A stretch of 64,000 bases of DNA. Origin: Acanthaster planci. Taxonomy: Eukaryota > Echinodermata > Asteroidea > Valvatida > Acanthasteridae. Position 1 is the first letter of the stretch; the number at the start of each line of letters is the position of its first letter. Shown piece by piece: positions 62,334-64,000 of this stretch. The translations under genes and the position numbers were made by a program. The notes beneath the pieces were generated by a model that searched no databases, was not told where the DNA came from, and saw nothing but the letters and a program-made list of their open reading frames with translations. The stretch spans positions 53,104 to 117,103 of the forward strand of contig NW_019091723.1 in the NCBI RefSeq assembly GCF_001949145.1, in the 5' to 3' direction.

Positions 62334-63731
62334 CATTGTGAGGTACCTCAAGTTGAAAAAATATGCATATAAAGATGTATTAGACTGTAATGTGGGCCAC
62401 AGAGCAAGGACATGCATGGAGGTAGAAAATAGCTGGCAGCTATCATGACTTTCAGTTGGCCACGTCCTGCATAAAGGGCTGTGATTGAAGGCCCACACAT
62501 TTGGCTGTCCTGATTAATTATTACCTCCAAAAGCCATCCTACTTAATAATGAAATTAATATGAGATGTGTTGTCTTATATAAATGCTTATCCTGGCCTGA
62601 TGTTTGAAAATAGCTCAAGCGTTCCAAAGGGAAAATGCCACAAACCATCTCTCCCCCCTGTGTTTTGGAAACTGTCTCGGTGACGTGAAACTGAGAAGTT
62701 CTGAAGATTGCCTAAAATAAATAAAACGACTTCTGGTCAAGTGTGTTGGAAAAACAAGACTTGTCATACAGCGGTCGCTATTTGCAGAACTGGCCAATTT
62801 TTGCTGAACTGGACAAATTACCTACCTGTGAAAAAATTCGGTAGCATTTGTCTTTCAAACGACTGCCCAAAACTGTTTAGTCTCTTAGGTAACTGGATAA
62901 TTTGCAAATATTTATGGATGGATACCTTTCTACAAATGTAAGTTTTGTACCGCCAGGAGCCTCACTCTCAGAGTCAGACGATTTGCATTTGCAGAACCGG
63001 ACATTCAACTGGGAAAAACAAATAGGCCTAAATCAAATCAAATGTCAAGTGCCAACAATAGAAACTTCAAACTGAATAGATTAAACAGAGTAGTTTGCCG
63101 CACACAAAGACGTGAACCTGACAAGATTTTTATGAGGAAAAAGCGGCCAAACGCCGCTCGTGCAAGTCGTGTACTGCTCTGGTGCGTACAGCAGGCTGAA
63201 ATTGGCACGAAATTCGGGCCGGATTTTCGGCCAGCCTGATTTTCGGCTGGACGCTATTTTTACGGCTGCAAGCAACCCTTCACGTAACCGGCTAGAAATT
63301 CTACGGAGGCCGATCATGGCATAGCAGAAAGAGCCCATAAACTTCCACAAACAAATTACAGAAAAAAAAAAGAAATGTTTAAAAAAAATCGTTCGCTGAA
63401 ATGTATCTTAGCTATGAAACAACGTGAACAAAAAAGACTCTTTTTCACCAGCAGGAAACACAGACGGAATGTGTACGAAAAAACACAAAGCCTTCATGCA
63501 AAATGGATGAGGGCGCTAGTACAGACAATGATAGCCCCAAAATAATACCTTCGCGAACGGGTTTTCAATTTGTATACTGTCAATTTCTCTTCTATTAAGG
63601 AAATTGTAGGCATATGAACTCCGTGATTTCGGAAGAAGCATGGAATTTAATGGCAGAAATACAAAAGAGTGTCGGAACTTATTTAGAAAGTGTGAAATGC
63701 GAAAAAGCAAAAATCGAAATCGCTCTATAAT

Positions 63732-63798
63732 ATTGATTTCAGGAGTCAGGGCACCCGATTAAGAACAAAGACGGGGAAAATCGCTTTCTGGGCTGATA
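63732..63798. repeat. Direct repeat, copy 1 (67 bp)
   Basis: ATTGATTTCAGGAGTCAGGG, continuing through CACCCGATTAAGAACAAAG to CTTTCTGGGCTGATA. It recurs 202 bp later, at the window edge, with a few substitutions. Confidence 0.9.
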
Positions 63799-63933
63799 TC
63801 CGTTTTTAAACGAGTTTGTACCATCCTAGATTTCAAAAAAGTGTGATTTTCTCTTAAGGAATGTGTAGGGGGGACCCCTGGGCACACTTAATTAGCGCCC
63901 CGAATGATTCGGCCCACAGACTGTCTCAGCCCA

Positions 63934-64000
63934 ATTGATTTCAGGAGTCAGCACACCCGATTAGGAACAAAGACGGGGAAAATCGCTTTCTGGGCTTATA
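63934..64000. repeat. Direct repeat, copy 2, running to the window edge
   Basis: Second copy of the 67-bp segment at 63732. Because it ends with the window, the repeat array may go on beyond it. Confidence 0.9.

Larger units (their letters stand above)
60270..64000. other. Upstream flank of RRP36, repeats only
   Basis: Beyond the first coding exon I find no supported gene. A stretch near 60745-60800 with CGCCATCTTTC and AACAAGATGGCAGC resembles promoter or YY1-type sites and could be the RRP36 transcription start, but this is a guess. The rest contains the MITE relative at 61908 and the direct repeats at 63732 and 63934. Confidence 0.5.

Overview
This is a stretch of animal nuclear DNA with long introns, GT-AG splice sites, AT-rich intergenic DNA and many decayed transposons. 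The proteins are very close to vertebrate homologues. Short palindromic words such as TACATGTA and TAGGCCTA occur throughout. I infer a marine invertebrate deuterostome, with an echinoderm as my best guess; the sequence alone does not prove the species.

Minus strand, 374-40364: one very large gene of the echinoderm microtubule-associated protein-like family, of the EML5/EML6 type. I could place 35 coding exons. Every splice phase agrees, and together they give 5,895 nt, or 1,964 aa plus stop, essentially the length of the vertebrate proteins. The protein is three consecutive EMAP modules (HELP motif followed by WD40 propellers) joined by acidic linkers. Intron 1 is about 8.7 kb and is unusually rich in TACATG palindromes.

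Plus strand, 40545-44145: a two-exon gene for a 542-aa protein I do not recognise. It has a Ser/Pro/Thr-rich N-terminal half and a helical, very basic C-terminal half. It lies head to head with the EML gene, with only 180 bp between the two start codons, so a bidirectional promoter is likely.

44.1-52.6 kb: mostly 3' flank and intergenic DNA. It holds two weak candidate exons (minus strand 48307-48744, plus strand 51560-51669) and several repeats.

Minus strand, 52664-60236: a complete eight-exon gene for the ribosomal RNA processing protein RRP36 (262 aa). Its introns contain a TTAA-bounded element, the end of a pogo/Tigger-like transposon and a decayed DIRS-type retrotransposon carrying a 20-bp minisatellite. 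Beyond 60.3 kb lie its upstream flank and more repeats.

The three genes have no evident common pathway: a microtubule-binding scaffold, an unknown basic protein and a small-subunit ribosome biogenesis factor. I found no CRISPR array, operon, phage or bacterial-style accessory system. The unusual material here is mobile and repetitive DNA, plus the unrecognised head-to-head gene. A run of N (53198-53313) and a single N (10378) mark assembly gaps or ambiguity.
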